A stretch of 64,000 bases of DNA from Lepturacanthus savala (lineage: Eukaryota; Chordata; Actinopteri; Scombriformes; Trichiuridae): the NCBI GenBank assembly GCA_030544235.1, contig CM060470.1, positions 30,768,098 to 30,832,097 on the forward strand, in the 5' to 3' direction. This document shows positions 40,693 to 52,269 of the stretch, one piece after another. The notes below the pieces were generated by a model. It worked only from the letters and a program-made list of their open reading frames with translations. It was not told the DNA's origin and did no database searches. The position numbers and the translations under genes are program-made. How positions within the stretch are numbered: the first letter of the stretch is position 1; the number at the start of each line of letters is the position of its first letter.

Positions 40693-43600
40693 TACTACTC
40701 AAATACTTTGTGAGTAGTAATTGTGAGTAGTGTTATGCTTGTTTTCACTGAGGTGCATGGGTGTGTGGGTGGGTGACAAATGGTTCTGTAGGTCTGATTC
40801 ATCATATGTGCATGGGTGGGGCAGTGTTTAAACATATTAACGAACACCAGGTTTGTTTATAAATCTTATCAAGCTGTAGCCTGAGCCTCAAAGGTTACCA
40901 CAGCAATTATTCTGGTTGCCATTGACGACAGTTGCACTGTTGGTAGAGGTAGACAGAAACCTGGAGAAAAACAGCATTTTCTCCCTCTGCACTGGTCTCC
41001 CAATCGAGCCTCAAATGACAAAACAGTAGCTCCCATCAGAAAATAACATGGACCATCATCACCGTGAGGGTTTCACAAAGTTGTAGTGTGATTCGGTCTT
41101 TCTACAGTAAATATTTTGGAGACAAAGTTTTAAACAGCGGACCGTTCTGTTTCTCCCTGAAAGTCTTTGTATTGGAGTCAATGAGGTGCAGAGACAGATA
41201 TGGCCACACTTAGATGCTGCTTATTCAAATTCACTAAATCTGTCAGATATTTTGAGCACATTATGAGATCAGAACAAGTTTCATTGCAAAGTTGGAAAAA
41301 ATCATGTATAAATTGTGACTGGGAGGAGAGTGGAAAGATTTTTCTTTGGTCTCCTACACTCTTTCTTTAGTCTCCTACACTAAGCGATAATGTCACCCAC
41401 TAAAGCACAAACATTCTGTTCCATTAGCTCCCGTTATAAAAAAGAAATTCTGCAAAAATAATCATAGTCATTGATCAAAAACTATATTTCCTATCAAAAC
41501 ATGGAATAACACATTAATAAACAAGACGAAAAGAAAAAAAAACATGATATAACAATAAGGCTCCGCTCCGAGTCTACTGCCTTCAGATTTTTCATAGCTC
41601 AGTACGATTGAATGAATGACAATGAACAGTCATAATAAAGGCTAACATAAAAAGTTGTACATTATATATGGCTTCAATTGTACATTCATAAAAAAGATAT
41701 ATACATAATCATGCTATTCTCCTTTTTTAATTAATAAAGTCCAAATAAAAGAAGTTTTGTTTTTAACTAGATTAGGATGTAAAAAGCAGCAATGAAATGT
41801 TTATAATGCACCCACTTTCTGGATTCAAAACGGTGCTTTCTACAAACAAAAAGTAGCTTGTTAACCATAGTTTTCACTAATGAATGTCACTGTTGTGTTG
41901 CTTATCATTGGCTGTTTGATACAGGCATGCAGGCATTCTGATGCAAGTTCAGGATGACTAAGTTATATTTGTGATACAGGCCCATTTGCTCACACTCTTT
42001 GTGTTTTGTTTTTTCCAGCACATCCACTGGAACAACGGAGTTAGATTTTAACACAGACCGTTATGATGTCCGAATTCCGTCAGATGTCTACCAGACATTG
42101 ACTGAGATTCCTCACAATGCAGAGAACATCACTTCATGCATCCCTCCAAGTGTATACTCGCTAAAGGTAAGGAGCAGCAACGTGCATCAGATGTATTTTC
42201 AACTCTCCTTTCAATAAACTGATGAATATGTTTTAATGGCCACAGGCATACTGCAGTATTTTGTACCTGAAGCCTCGGATGCACATCAACATACGTGGTG
42301 CAAAGGTGAAATCTCAGCTCATTGCAAAGAGTCTGGCCTCCATCAGAAAGGACCATTACAAGCCCAATTTCCTCTTTGTATCCTTGGAGTTATACTTTGT
42401 TTATTCATTTTCTTTTCTTTTTGGTTGCCTATGCTTTCACTTGAGAGAAAATACATTTGCACTTTTTCTCTGATTTAAAGAGATAATTTTCTCTTCATTT
42501 TCAAAAAATAATTCTGCTCAAGCTCCATTGTCTGTGTGAAGACATCAACTCTACTTTGGTCCAATCACATTCAGTGTCCCACTAGCATTATGTTTTTCTC
42601 ACCTGCATTCTACTTTTCAGCAGCAAAGAAGAGTGTAGAGATTTTCGTATCATGTTGGTGGGAAAAAATAAGGCACCACGTCACAGATTGATCCTTCTAG
42701 TCTGGGATTAAACTGAGGATCTTCTGGTCAAAAGCTTCTCTAACCCAACGCTGCCCCTGTTTAAAAGATTCCTGAATTTACTAAACTAAACATTTCATAT
42801 TGAAAATTATTATTATTAAAAAAACAGCAGAATTTTTTTTTTGTTTAATAAAAAAATTATCTTGGAAATACTAAGATAATTATCATTATTTCAGAAAAAA
42901 TGAGCAAATTTACTCACAATGGATTTCAGATATGTTGACTATTAATAAATGTATTTCAGGACAAGTACACAAATATGTTTACATCTGCCCTGTTGAGTTT
43001 TCCTGAAATTTGATTCTAGAACAAACGCATTCCGATCATTTTTGGTTATAACACCAAATCTAAAGACCAGTATGGCATCATGATGTATCACAAGAATCGG
43101 CTCATTAAAGCCTACGAGCGTGTGGGCTGCCAGCTCAAGGTGAGTTTGACTTGTTTTTTCCTGTTTGTTCAACTTTGTTCCTAAATCTTCTGACCTGCTG
43201 TTTATCTCTTGATTCACATTTTTTCACCTCTTGCAGGCCAACAACAAAGGCGTTGGGGTCATCGGGGTCATCGAGTGCAACTTTCTGGATCCTACCCACA
43301 ACAAGCAGAACTTTAATGAGACTGATAAGTACAGGTAACAGCAACAGTGGTGATTTCAGTATTTATAATATTTGTCCAGTTGAGGTGAAACTTATAATGA
43401 GACTATTTTGCAGAAATGCAGATATCTGACCTGCTTATTGTCCTGTTACAGGAAAACAATCACCAGTTTGGGGATAAAACTGGAGGAGTACTGGAATGAA
43501 ATCCGCTACAGGTGGACCAGAGAGAATCCAAACAGCGCCATAGCAGTGGAAGATACCATGTTAGTATAGCACTAATGTTGTAGTGTCTGCAATGATGTAT

Positions 43601-46600
43601 TTTACACAAATTAATGCAGTGTCCATCCCCTCAACACGTCGCACACAGACTATTGGAAGACATAATTTAGCAATACTTAAATGCCTCATGTGCAGGCTCT
43701 TAGTAGAAACTACAATTTACCAAGGTTTACTAAATGCAGAAAGATAATTTAGTTTATTTAAAAAAAACAAAAACATTTTTTTTAAAAAAAGTAGAGAGTA
43801 CACTTATTTAATTCTACCCCTCTATCACTCATATCAATATGTAAGTAATAGTAATGTAATTTTCATTATTAATGTCGTAATTACAATAATATTAGTACCA
43901 ATAACAGTAATAATTATAAGATTGTTATGCTTATTTATATTGATAATGATATAATAATAGCCAAGATATAATAATCACAATTTCATAGTAAAACAGACAG
44001 TATAGACAGAGATTTGTGTAATTATACAGATATGCGACTAACCATGTTGACCTTCTGCATTCTCTGAAACCTTTCTCTTCATGTCCACAGGAAGCGCCCT
44101 GATCAAAACTGGGTGCAGTGCGATCTATGCATGCGCTGGAGGAAACTCCCTGATGGGATCGACGTGAGCAAGTTGCCGGATCAATGGCAGTGCAGGTCAA
44201 ATCCTGATCCTCAGTTCAGGTAATCAGAACATTATTAAAAACCTGTCATTCTAATGTGATAAACAAATGGAAAATGACACTTTATTATTCCAACATCTAT
44301 ATCTTTGTTCCTTGTTAAATATTGTATAATTTTGAAGAACACTTAAATAGGTCTACACGCTGTATATAAAACGCACAAGTGCTTCTCTGTCTGTTTAGGA
44401 CGAATCAAATTATGCTTGACAGTCTTAAAATAGTGTATGTGTTTTGATGCATTCTATGTGAAATTCAGAGCTATGTGTTTTTGAAAATGATGCTGCATTA
44501 CCAAACGGTCCAGAATTTCTGGGGAAAGAAGTAATAGTGGTCTTGGACTCTGCAGAATTCTACAATTGATTTTTTTATTGAATTTGTCTAACCAGGAGCT
44601 GCCTGGTGGAGGAGGAGCCTGAGGACTCTGATGATGACCAACCTTCATACCGCAAGACCTACAAACAACAGTGAGTCATGTTTCCATTAAACACTTTTAG
44701 CCACAGCTTTAGTCTAAAATTGTAACGGCATCTGAATTTTTAAAGAATTGCTTTTTGGCAGTTCAGTCAGTTAAAAATGTAATATTAGCATTGGCAATGA
44801 TGAATTTCTTCAGCAAAAGCTAAGCTTTAATTCTGTGGACATGACACACACACTCAGAGTGAAGTCAGCTGTTGTAGACATTGAACTAGGTATCAATAAC
44901 CCTCATACAGGAAGATCTGATGTTGTTTGCAGTTTTGTGGAAAGTCGCAAATAGTTCACGACTTGTGTTATGAAAAACTACAAGAGATAACTACAAAGAT
45001 AATGAATGGGACAAGGTCAAAAAACAAACAAATCATTTTGTTTTTTTAAATCATCTAATTCAGTTGGAGGACGAAAAAAATCTCCAAAATTTCCACTCTC
45101 CTCCCGGCCACAATTTACAATGTACACATATGATTTTTTCCAACTCTGTAATGAAACTTGTTCTGATTCTCACAATGTACTAAAATATCCTAAAGATTAA
45201 CTAAATTTGAATAGGCAGCCTCTAAGTGAGACCACATCTGTCTCCTCATTGACTCCAATAGAAAGGTTTTCAGACAGAAGCAGAATAGACCTCTGTTTTA
45301 AACTTGTCAGTGTGTCCAAAATATTTACTGTAGAAACACAAATCACATCAAAACTTTTTTACTTTTTCCTTACGTCTATGTTGGTCCATGTTATTTTCTG
45401 ATAGGAGCCACTATTTTGTCAGTCGAAGCTTAAATGAGAGAGCAGTGCAGCGGGAGAAAAATGCTGTTTTTCTCCACATTTCTGTCTGCCTCTACCTGCA
45501 GTGCAGCCTTTGTCATTTGCAACCAGCTCAAGTTGCCATGGTAATCTTTGAGGCAAAGGGCCACCTTTCAACCTCTTTCAAACTTTGCCTAGAGGAAAAT
45601 TGTCTTAGTTAAATATCCTGCAGTTTAATTTTCTATCTTTGTGATTTCTTTGTTACAGAGAAAAGGAGGACAAGAAGAAACAAGAAACAAAAAGACAAAA
45701 GGTAAAGAGACATCTGCTGGAAATCAGATAAAAATATGTTAAGCATGAAGTGACCATGTTTTACATGTGCTTGATGTCCTCATCTTCTCTACTGTTTTTG
45801 GTCCTTGTGCACATGCTGGTAGAATATATAGTACGACACAAGGTGCTGTGTGATCTGGTTGCATTTGTTTCCAGTTCCATGAATCTTTACACATCTTCTA
45901 GGCAGAGGAAGAACGAAGGCGTCAGGAAGAGCAGCGTTCAGCTAATCTCGCCAAGCAGAACGAGGCTCTTAGACGTAAACAAGAATTGCTGGAGCAGAAG
46001 CTACGAAAAACAGTATGTTGGGAGTGATCGCCATAGTTGATTATTTTTTATGTTTTTAATAAATACAAAGCGTGATTTGGATTCAGATTAGGAATAATGA
46101 TAATTAATAAATAATTTGTCGTGTCGACAGAATGCCCATTCACCCTCCACTCCCACTTCTACAAGGAGCTTGTTTAACACTAGCTCGATACACGGGGGTG
46201 CTGCGAAACCTGAGTCCTCTCAGCTGGGGTCATCCACCATTTCACAAGCTGGTAAGAAAAACATTTTTCTATGTGTGTCTCTGTGTGTAGAGAGATGGAA
46301 AGTTTGAGAGATTAACAGCTGTCTTGTTTCTCCCCAGCATGCAGCCCCTCCAGTAGCAGTGGTCTTCCAGTTATTTCTAATGTATGCTCTCTGTCAACAG
46401 CCTCCCCAAGGTAAGAATATGTGCTGCTTTGGAGCCTAACTATATAGCACCTCATATAAGAAGAATATTAACTGTATTTTTGTGCATTGCAGAAAAAGGC
46501 AGCTGCCCGTTATTCCGGTAACCCCAAAAAGACCAAGAGTAAATGGCCTCCATAGTGGCACCTCGGATACAACCTCATCAATAGACATGAGACCACTGGG

Positions 46601-49600
46601 GTCAATCATCATTGGGAACGATGACACTGATGACACTGACGACACTGATGACACCGACGATGACATAGTCATCTTGGAGACCGTCAGTACACCCAAGCCA
46701 AAACCGCCCAGTTTTGATATGTCCAAAGTGAAGACGGAGCTAAGTCAAAGAAGTGATTCTAATGTTGGCATGCTGTTGGAGTGTAGCGATGACGCTGCTG
46801 TAGATGACTTCTGTGAGACAAATGCTACAGGAACAGGCTTGTCGGAGTCAGCTGCTGCGGGGACCAGTCCCTCCCCGGCACCTGTTCCAGAGCTGGCCAC
46901 CACCACCACCCAGACAGAACCACCCAAAATAAAGGAGGAGATTAAAAAAGAATGGGGGGAGAGCAGCGTGGGGCCAGGTGCAACTAATGGGACAGGCCAG
47001 CAGCTGACATCAGAGAAAAGAATAATCAAGCAAGAGACCGATGGCGACGCTCACAGCGAGAACAAAGGAAAGGAGACCTTTCAGAACGGGGTGAGACATC
47101 CAGGTCTAGACGAAGATGCTGGTCCTTCCTCTGACAGAAACCATCCTCCACTACACTACCCCAATCTGATCGAGGTGCAGGAGCAGCAAGATCAGCTCAT
47201 GGAGCTCATGGAGGCTACAGCTCAGGAGAGAGACTCTTTCAAAAAGCAGGTCCATCAACTTACCTGCCAGCTGCAAGACATGCAGAGCAGACTGCGGGAC
47301 CTTCCTCAGACCAGTGTAAAGGAGTATTCTCACCAAACCACCCAGACAGAGGATGGGAAGGACTACAAAAGTCTGTTTGAGAAGGCAAAGCAGAAGGTCG
47401 ATGAATTGATTAGGGACAAAAAGACTTTCTTGGAAATTACTGAGGCCAATCGGCTACAGGAACTGGAAGGGATGGATGAACTGCGTGCACAGGTCAGTGG
47501 TCCAGTTATGTTTTGCGCTTTAAGGTTAAGGCTGGCAATATTTTTTTATTCACAAAACCCATAAAAATTGAAAAAAAAGTAAAATTCATTTTTTAATGTA
47601 TTTTATTTATACACTCACCGGCCACTTTATTAGGTACACCTGTCCAACTGCTCGTTAACACTTAATTTCTAATCAGCCAATCACATGGCGGCAACTCAGT
47701 GCATTTAGGCATGTAGACATGGTCAAGACAATCTCCTGCAGTTCAAACCGAGCATCAGTATGGGGAAGAAAAGTGATTTTAGTGATTTTGAACGTGGCAT
47801 GGTTGTTGGTGCCAGAAGGGCTGGTCTGAGTATTTCAGAAACTGCTGATCTACTGGGATTTTCACGCACAACCATCTCTAGGGTTTACAGAGAATGGTCC
47901 GAAAAAGAAAAAATATCCAGTGAGCGGCAGTTCTGTGGGCGGAAATGCCTTGTTGATGCCAGAGGTCAGAGGAGAATGGCCAGACTGGTTCGAGCTGATA
48001 GAAAGGCAACAGTGACTCAAATAACCACCCGTTACAACCAAGGTAAGCAGAAGAGCATCTCTGAACACACAGTACGTCGAACTTTGAGGCAGATGGGCTA
48101 CAGCAGCAGAAGACCACGCCGGGTGCCACTCCTTTCAGCTAAGAACAGGAAACTGAGGCTACAATTTGCACAAGCTCATCGATATTGGACAATAGAAGAT
48201 TGGAAAAACGTTGGCTGGTCTGATGAGTCTCGATTTCTGCTGCGACATTCGGATGGTAGGGTCAGAATTTGGCATCAACAACATGAAAGCATGGATCCAT
48301 CCTGCCTTGTATCAACGGTTCAGGCTGGTGGTGGCGGTGTAATGGTGTGGGGAATATTTTCTTGGCACTCTTTGGGCCCCTTGGTACCAATTGAGCATCG
48401 TTGCAATGCCACAGCCTACCTGAGTATTGTATTGTTGCTGACCATGTCCATCCCTTTATGACCACAATGTACCCAACTTCTGATGGCTACTTTCAGCAGG
48501 ATAATGCGCCATGTCATAAAGCTGGAATCATCTCAGACTGGTTTCTTGAACATGACAATGAGTTCGTACTGTACTCAAATGGCCTCCACAGTCACCAGAT
48601 CTCAACCCAATAGAGCATCTTTGGGATGCGGTGGAACGGGAGATTCGCATCATGGATGTGCAGCTGACAAATCTGCGCCAACTGTGTGATGCCATCATGT
48701 CAATATGGACCAAACTCTCTGAGGAATGCTTCCTGCACCTTGTTGAATCTATGCCACGAAGAATTGAGGTAGTTCTGAAGGCAAAAGGGGGTCCAACCCG
48801 TTACTAGCATGGTGTACCTAATAAAGTGGCCGGTGAGTGTATGTCACTGTCATTGTCAATTTTATTTGCATAACACAATTCATTATAGTTGCAGAAACTC
48901 AACTGTGTAACAACTTTTAGACAAGTACACACAGTCACACACAGAAATATTTAAGTGTGACAAACGTGTAAAAAATAAGAAATGAGGATGTGGGTAAACG
49001 ATTTTACAGGCCACTGTATATACACTATATTGCCAAACGTATCTGGCCACCTGCCTTGACTCACATATGAACTTAAGTGCCATCCCATTCCTAACCCATA
49101 GGGTTCAATATGATGTCAGTCCACCTTTTGCAGCTATTACAGCTTCAACTCTTCTCGGAAGGCTGTCCACAAGGTTGTGTAGAGTGTTTATAGGAATTTT
49201 TGTCAGTTCTTGGAATTGGTAAAGGTCACACACCGATGTTGGTCGAGAAGGCCTGGCTCTCAATCTCCGCCCTAATTCATCCCAAAGGTGTTCTATCGGG
49301 TTCAGGTCAAGGCTCTGTGCCAGCCAGTCAAATTCATCCACACTAGACTCATCCATGTTTTTATGGACCTTGCTTTGTGCACTGATGCACAGTCATGTTG
49401 GAAGACTCCAAACTGTTCCCACAATGTTGGGAGGATGGAATTGTCCAAAATGTTTTGGTATCCTGGAGCATTCAAAGTTCCTTTCACTGAAACTAAGGGG
49501 CCAAGCCTGAAAAACAACCCCACACCATAATTCCTCCTCCACCAAAATTCACACAATTCGCACAATCAAGTTTGAAATGTACCGTTCTCCTGGCAACCTC

Positions 49601-50632
49601 CAAACCCAGATTCATTCATCAGATTGCCAGATGGAAAAGTGTGATTCATCACTCCAGAGAACATGTCTCCACTGCTCTAGAGTCCAGTGGCGACATGCTT
49701 TACACCACTGCATCTGACGCTTTGCATTGAACTTGGAGATGTATGGCTTAGATGCAGCTGCTCGGCCATGGAAACGCATTCCATGAAGCTCTCTGCTTAC
49801 TGTACGTGGGCTTATTTGAAACATGAAGTTTGGAGCTCTGTAGCAACTGACTGTGCAGTAAGTCTGCAACCTTGCACTACGTGCTTCAGCTTGGTTTTAC
49901 TTTTTTCATGGGATTTCTTGACAATAAGATGAATATGGAACATAACCATTTGATTAACCTTATAGACAGTTTGTAAGCTCAAAAACTACTTACAAGCATT
50001 GAACCTCGACTTATTAGATTTACTAGATTTTTGATATTATCATTGTATTATAGAGCATTTACTGTATATAAACATGTAATAACCCTCTTATACTTGTTTA
50101 CCTCATTGACACTGACCATCTTACCCTCCTGCTCTCGTTTTCTTTCCTCCTGGGGTTCACTTCCTGCTTCATCACCAGTTGGACAGTCTGAAGGAGGACA
50201 AGGCCAACCTGGCGTCCCAGTGTGAAGCGCTCAGGTTAAGCCTGCAGCAGCAGATAGAGAAAGCAACAGCTCCACTCCAAACCAGTGATTCCTCTATACA
50301 GACCAATCCAGGAGAGGCAGAAGGCCCAGCTTCAAGTTCAGAGACATCCAAAAGGTTTAAAGATTGTTGAAAAATTACTGCACTATGTGACAGCCATATA
50401 TGAACTTAACAAACCACCAGAACAATGATGTAAATTTCAATTTATTTCTTCCTTTTCCTTTTCTCTTTGTCACAGTTTGATTAACCTACGTCAGAACGTC
50501 GGGCGCCTGCTTGTCACCTTTGTGCCGGCTCTGGACCTGGCCCAAGTGAATTATGAGTGTAACGTACTTGATGAGATCCTAGAACAGGTTCTCTCTGATA
50601 CAGAGTCCATAGAAAGATGGACCAAGAAATGA
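35823..50632 (+). CDS. morc3: MORC family CW-type zinc finger protein 3, complete, 19 coding exons
   Basis: Exons: 35823-35861, 37940-38012, 38872-39004, 39165-39388, 39620-39767, 42019-42166, 42246-42377, 43020-43139, 43237-43334, 43452-43559, 44091-44219, 44596-44670, 45659-45701, 45902-46012, 46131-46251, 46338-46410, 46493-47492, 50179-50354, 50476-50632. Sum 3108 bases, in frame, 1035 residues (human MORC3 about 939). Morc3 is a nuclear ATPase that binds H3K4me3, forms nuclear bodies with PML and acts in gene silencing. Seen: GHKL ATPase motifs ELIDNA (35-40), DNGNG (67-71), GIYGNGFKSG (98-107); the S5-like part to about 370; CW zinc finger with ligands C418, C421, C442, C453; a SUMO-interaction motif IVILE at 650-654 after an acidic Asp-Asp-Thr repeat; sumoylation-type VKTE and IKEE; coiled coil about 815-880; and a conserved C-terminal segment (NVGRLLVTFVPALDL). 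Introns 4 and 7 look U12-type. Confidence 0.96.
39389..39619 (+). other. morc3: morc3 intron 4: U12-type AT-AG intron
   Basis: The 5' end is ATATCCTTT (39389-39397), the exact minor-spliceosome donor. A branch site CCCTTGAC (39601-39608) lies 12 bases before the terminal AG (39618-39619). The junction completes an ATC codon and restores the frame into the VREEHKVSLQDIL segment that aligns with human MORC3. No usable GT donor occurs at this exon end. Confidence 0.75.
40508..40689. repeat. Compound, partly palindromic (TA)n array in morc3 intron 5
   Basis: Long TA runs broken by AAAATG blocks on the left and the reverse complement CATTTT on the right, so the array can fold back on itself. Alternating Ile-Tyr frames on both strands are artefacts. 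Confidence 0.95.
40880..41390 (+). repeat. Inverted repeat arm A (morc3 intron 5)
   Basis: About 500 bases match the reverse complement of 44990-45565 along their length. Shared blocks include GAGAAAAACAGCATTTT, ATCAGAAAATAACATGGACC, CTACAGTAAATATTTTGGA, TTGGAGTCAATGAGG and AGAACAAGTTTCATT. An interspersed repeat of unknown class, present in opposite orientations in two introns of one gene. Confidence 0.8.
42378..43019 (+). other. morc3: morc3 intron 7: probable U12-type GT-AG intron
   Basis: The donor GTATCCTTGG keeps the first eight bases of the U12 consensus GTATCCTTT. A branch-like TTTTCCTGAAAT lies with its likely branch A about 12 bases before the acceptor TAG (43017-43019). The phase is 0 on both sides. 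The match is weaker than in intron 4. Confidence 0.55.
44990..45565 (-). repeat. Inverted repeat arm B (morc3 intron 12)
   Basis: Reverse-complement partner of arm A at 40880-41390. About 4 kb with exons 6 to 12 lies between the arms. By eye the two copies are roughly four-fifths identical, with small indels. Confidence 0.8.
47612..48839 (+). mobile_element. Tc1-like transposon with perfect terminal inverted repeats
   Basis: A complete 1228-base element in morc3 intron 17, flanked by the expected TA target duplication (47610-47611 and 48840-48841). The first 29 bases (beginning CACTCACCGGCCACTTTATT) are an exact reverse complement of the last 29. It encloses a transposase gene in the plus direction that is broken (separate entry). 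Confidence 0.95.
47760..48807 (+). pseudogene. Tc1-like transposase (DD34E), broken by two frameshifts
   Basis: Begins at an ATG at 47760 and is open for 233 codons with paired helix-turn-helix DNA-binding regions (SISETADLLGFSRTTISRVY; later TVRRTLRQMGY). The first catalytic Asp is in WSDESRF. A small insertion near 48425-48432 shifts the frame, after which YFQQDNAPCH holds the second Asp. A second small insertion near 48566 precedes SPDLNPIEHLWD with the catalytic Glu. The end falls at a TAG about 30 bases before the element terminus. Tc1 transposases are about 340 residues, so nothing large is missing, but the gene as it stands cannot make a whole enzyme. Confidence 0.9.
49019..49890 (-). 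mobile_element. Truncated Tc1-like transposon, second family
   Basis: The terminal repeat at 49021 (TACACTATATTGCCAAACG) is a different family from the neighbour at 47612. On the reverse strand the transposase reads in broken frames: WSDESHF (first Asp, about 49640), FQHDCASVHKA (second Asp, about 49395), then SLDLNPIEHLWDE (Glu, about 49300) and LPRRVEAVIAAKGG near the end. The N-terminal DNA-binding part and the other terminal repeat are absent, so it is a dead fragment, lying 180 bases from the first element in the same intron. Confidence 0.85.
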
Positions 50633-51111
50633 GTAATAAAATGAATGTATGAAAAAAGTAGGGAAAAACACACAGCTGGTGGTCTATGATATAAGAATAT
50701 TTTCAGATGTATAAACGAGGGTTGTATGTTTCCTTCCTTCCATTGTTTGTATGTATATATACTTGTATCTTAAGTCTTGGAAGGGAACTAGAATGAGTGG
50801 TAAGTTAATGGCTAAATGATGTCTAGCCTCCATACTACAATCATATTAAAATATGCATAGAGCGTTGCAACGCATCCCTGCCTCTCGCCTAATTATAGAA
50901 AATGGATGGATGGCGTTGCGATGCTTAATCCATTAACCGATTTGATAGAAAAATTGTTTCACGCAGTCACTAAGAGAAAAATCACTAAAACTATTTCTGT
51001 TTCCATCTTCTTAAATGTTAATATGTTTTGATTTCTTTACTCCTCTGATAGTAAACTGAATATCTTTGGGTTATGGACTGCTGGTCAGAACAAAACAAGA
51101 TATTTAATAAA
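50633..51111 (+). terminator. morc3: morc3 3' UTR and poly(A) signals
   Basis: AATAAA occurs at 50635-50640, just after the stop and probably too early, and at 51106-51111, a more usual distance of about 475 bases. A SINE tail fragment lies at about 50868-50912. Confidence 0.5.
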
Positions 51112-52260
51112 CAGTGATTGATATTTTCCACCATTGTCTGACATTTAATAGACCAACTAAACAAGTCATTGATTAATCAAAAGAATAATCTACACATTTA
51201 TATTGATAATAAATTTTAATTATAGTTGCAACCCTAAAAATATATAATGTGGTGCTGAGCTACATGCAGAACAATACATTTTCAATACTGGTAACATAAA
51301 TGATGTGTTAATGCATACATTTTATCTAATATAATAATTACACACATACACTTTAGAAATTTTATATGACAAGTGTTCCAATTTCCATGAAGGCACAATT
51401 GTTTAGTTTTCTACTATGTAGCCATTATTAAACTAGGTCTCCTGATACTGCCTCACATAGGCATATCTACACTTACTTGACAGGTGGATGTTACTGGTTA
51501 TATTACAAATACATATTTGACACCACAAAACATAACATTCTAAATGTGATTATAAATTTAAGTACATTTTAATAATAAGACTTTCCTTAAATTTGAACGC
51601 AGGGCCTTTACTTTTATTGTGCAATGTATAGTTTTACTTCAGAAAAACATACTTCTTGGTCCCCAATTCACGATATCTGCCCCTGCATGGTTATTCTGGA
51701 CAGTTTCAAGAAATCTGTCAAACTGAATATATCCATCAAGTGGCTGCCTACTGTTTTTTATGCCACTGAACTGTGGAAGACATTACCTCTGACAAACTGT
51801 ATTCTTAAATGGAAATTAAAGATCAGTCTTTTTCTAAGAGTGATTTAATAGTTTTACCTTTAGTTTTTATATTAGAATATATGTTTCTTAATATTATTTA
51901 TATCCCTATTTTATTATTGATTTTCAACATTTTAATGTTTTATTACTTTTCAATTTTGCAAAATTGTATTAATTGTAGTTTTTGTTTGTATTTAGTTTAT
52001 GTCTTGCTATTGAGGGTCAGCCGCCTTTCCAGCCCCAGAATTGTGGAATCAGGACTCTCTGTCCTGTCCCAACCCCTCTCTGCCCCCAGCAAACCAGAGC
52101 TTCTCACCACCCAAAACCCCACCCCTACCTGCCCTCCTCTTCCTGACAACAAGTCAGGAAGTCAAGGTCACAAGTCAGGTCTCGATTATTTGTCCAACCT
52201 GCCACATATGGTGGAGAATGCAGACACCTGTATGATCCACACCCCTAAAAAAACAAAACA
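51112..52260. other. Spacer, mostly repeat-like
   Basis: AT-rich. A frame at 51624-51848 with LWKTLPLTNCILKWKLKISL vaguely resembles a LINE C-terminus but is too weak to call. The segment from about 52020 is rich in Pro/Ser codons and may already belong to the gypsy remnant. No gene seen. Confidence 0.4.
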
Positions 52261-52269
52261 AACAAACAA

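Noticed and set aside
47760..48461. Active transposase gene
   Set aside because: The 233-codon frame is only the first two thirds of the enzyme. Two frameshifts separate it from the second Asp and the Glu of the catalytic triad.
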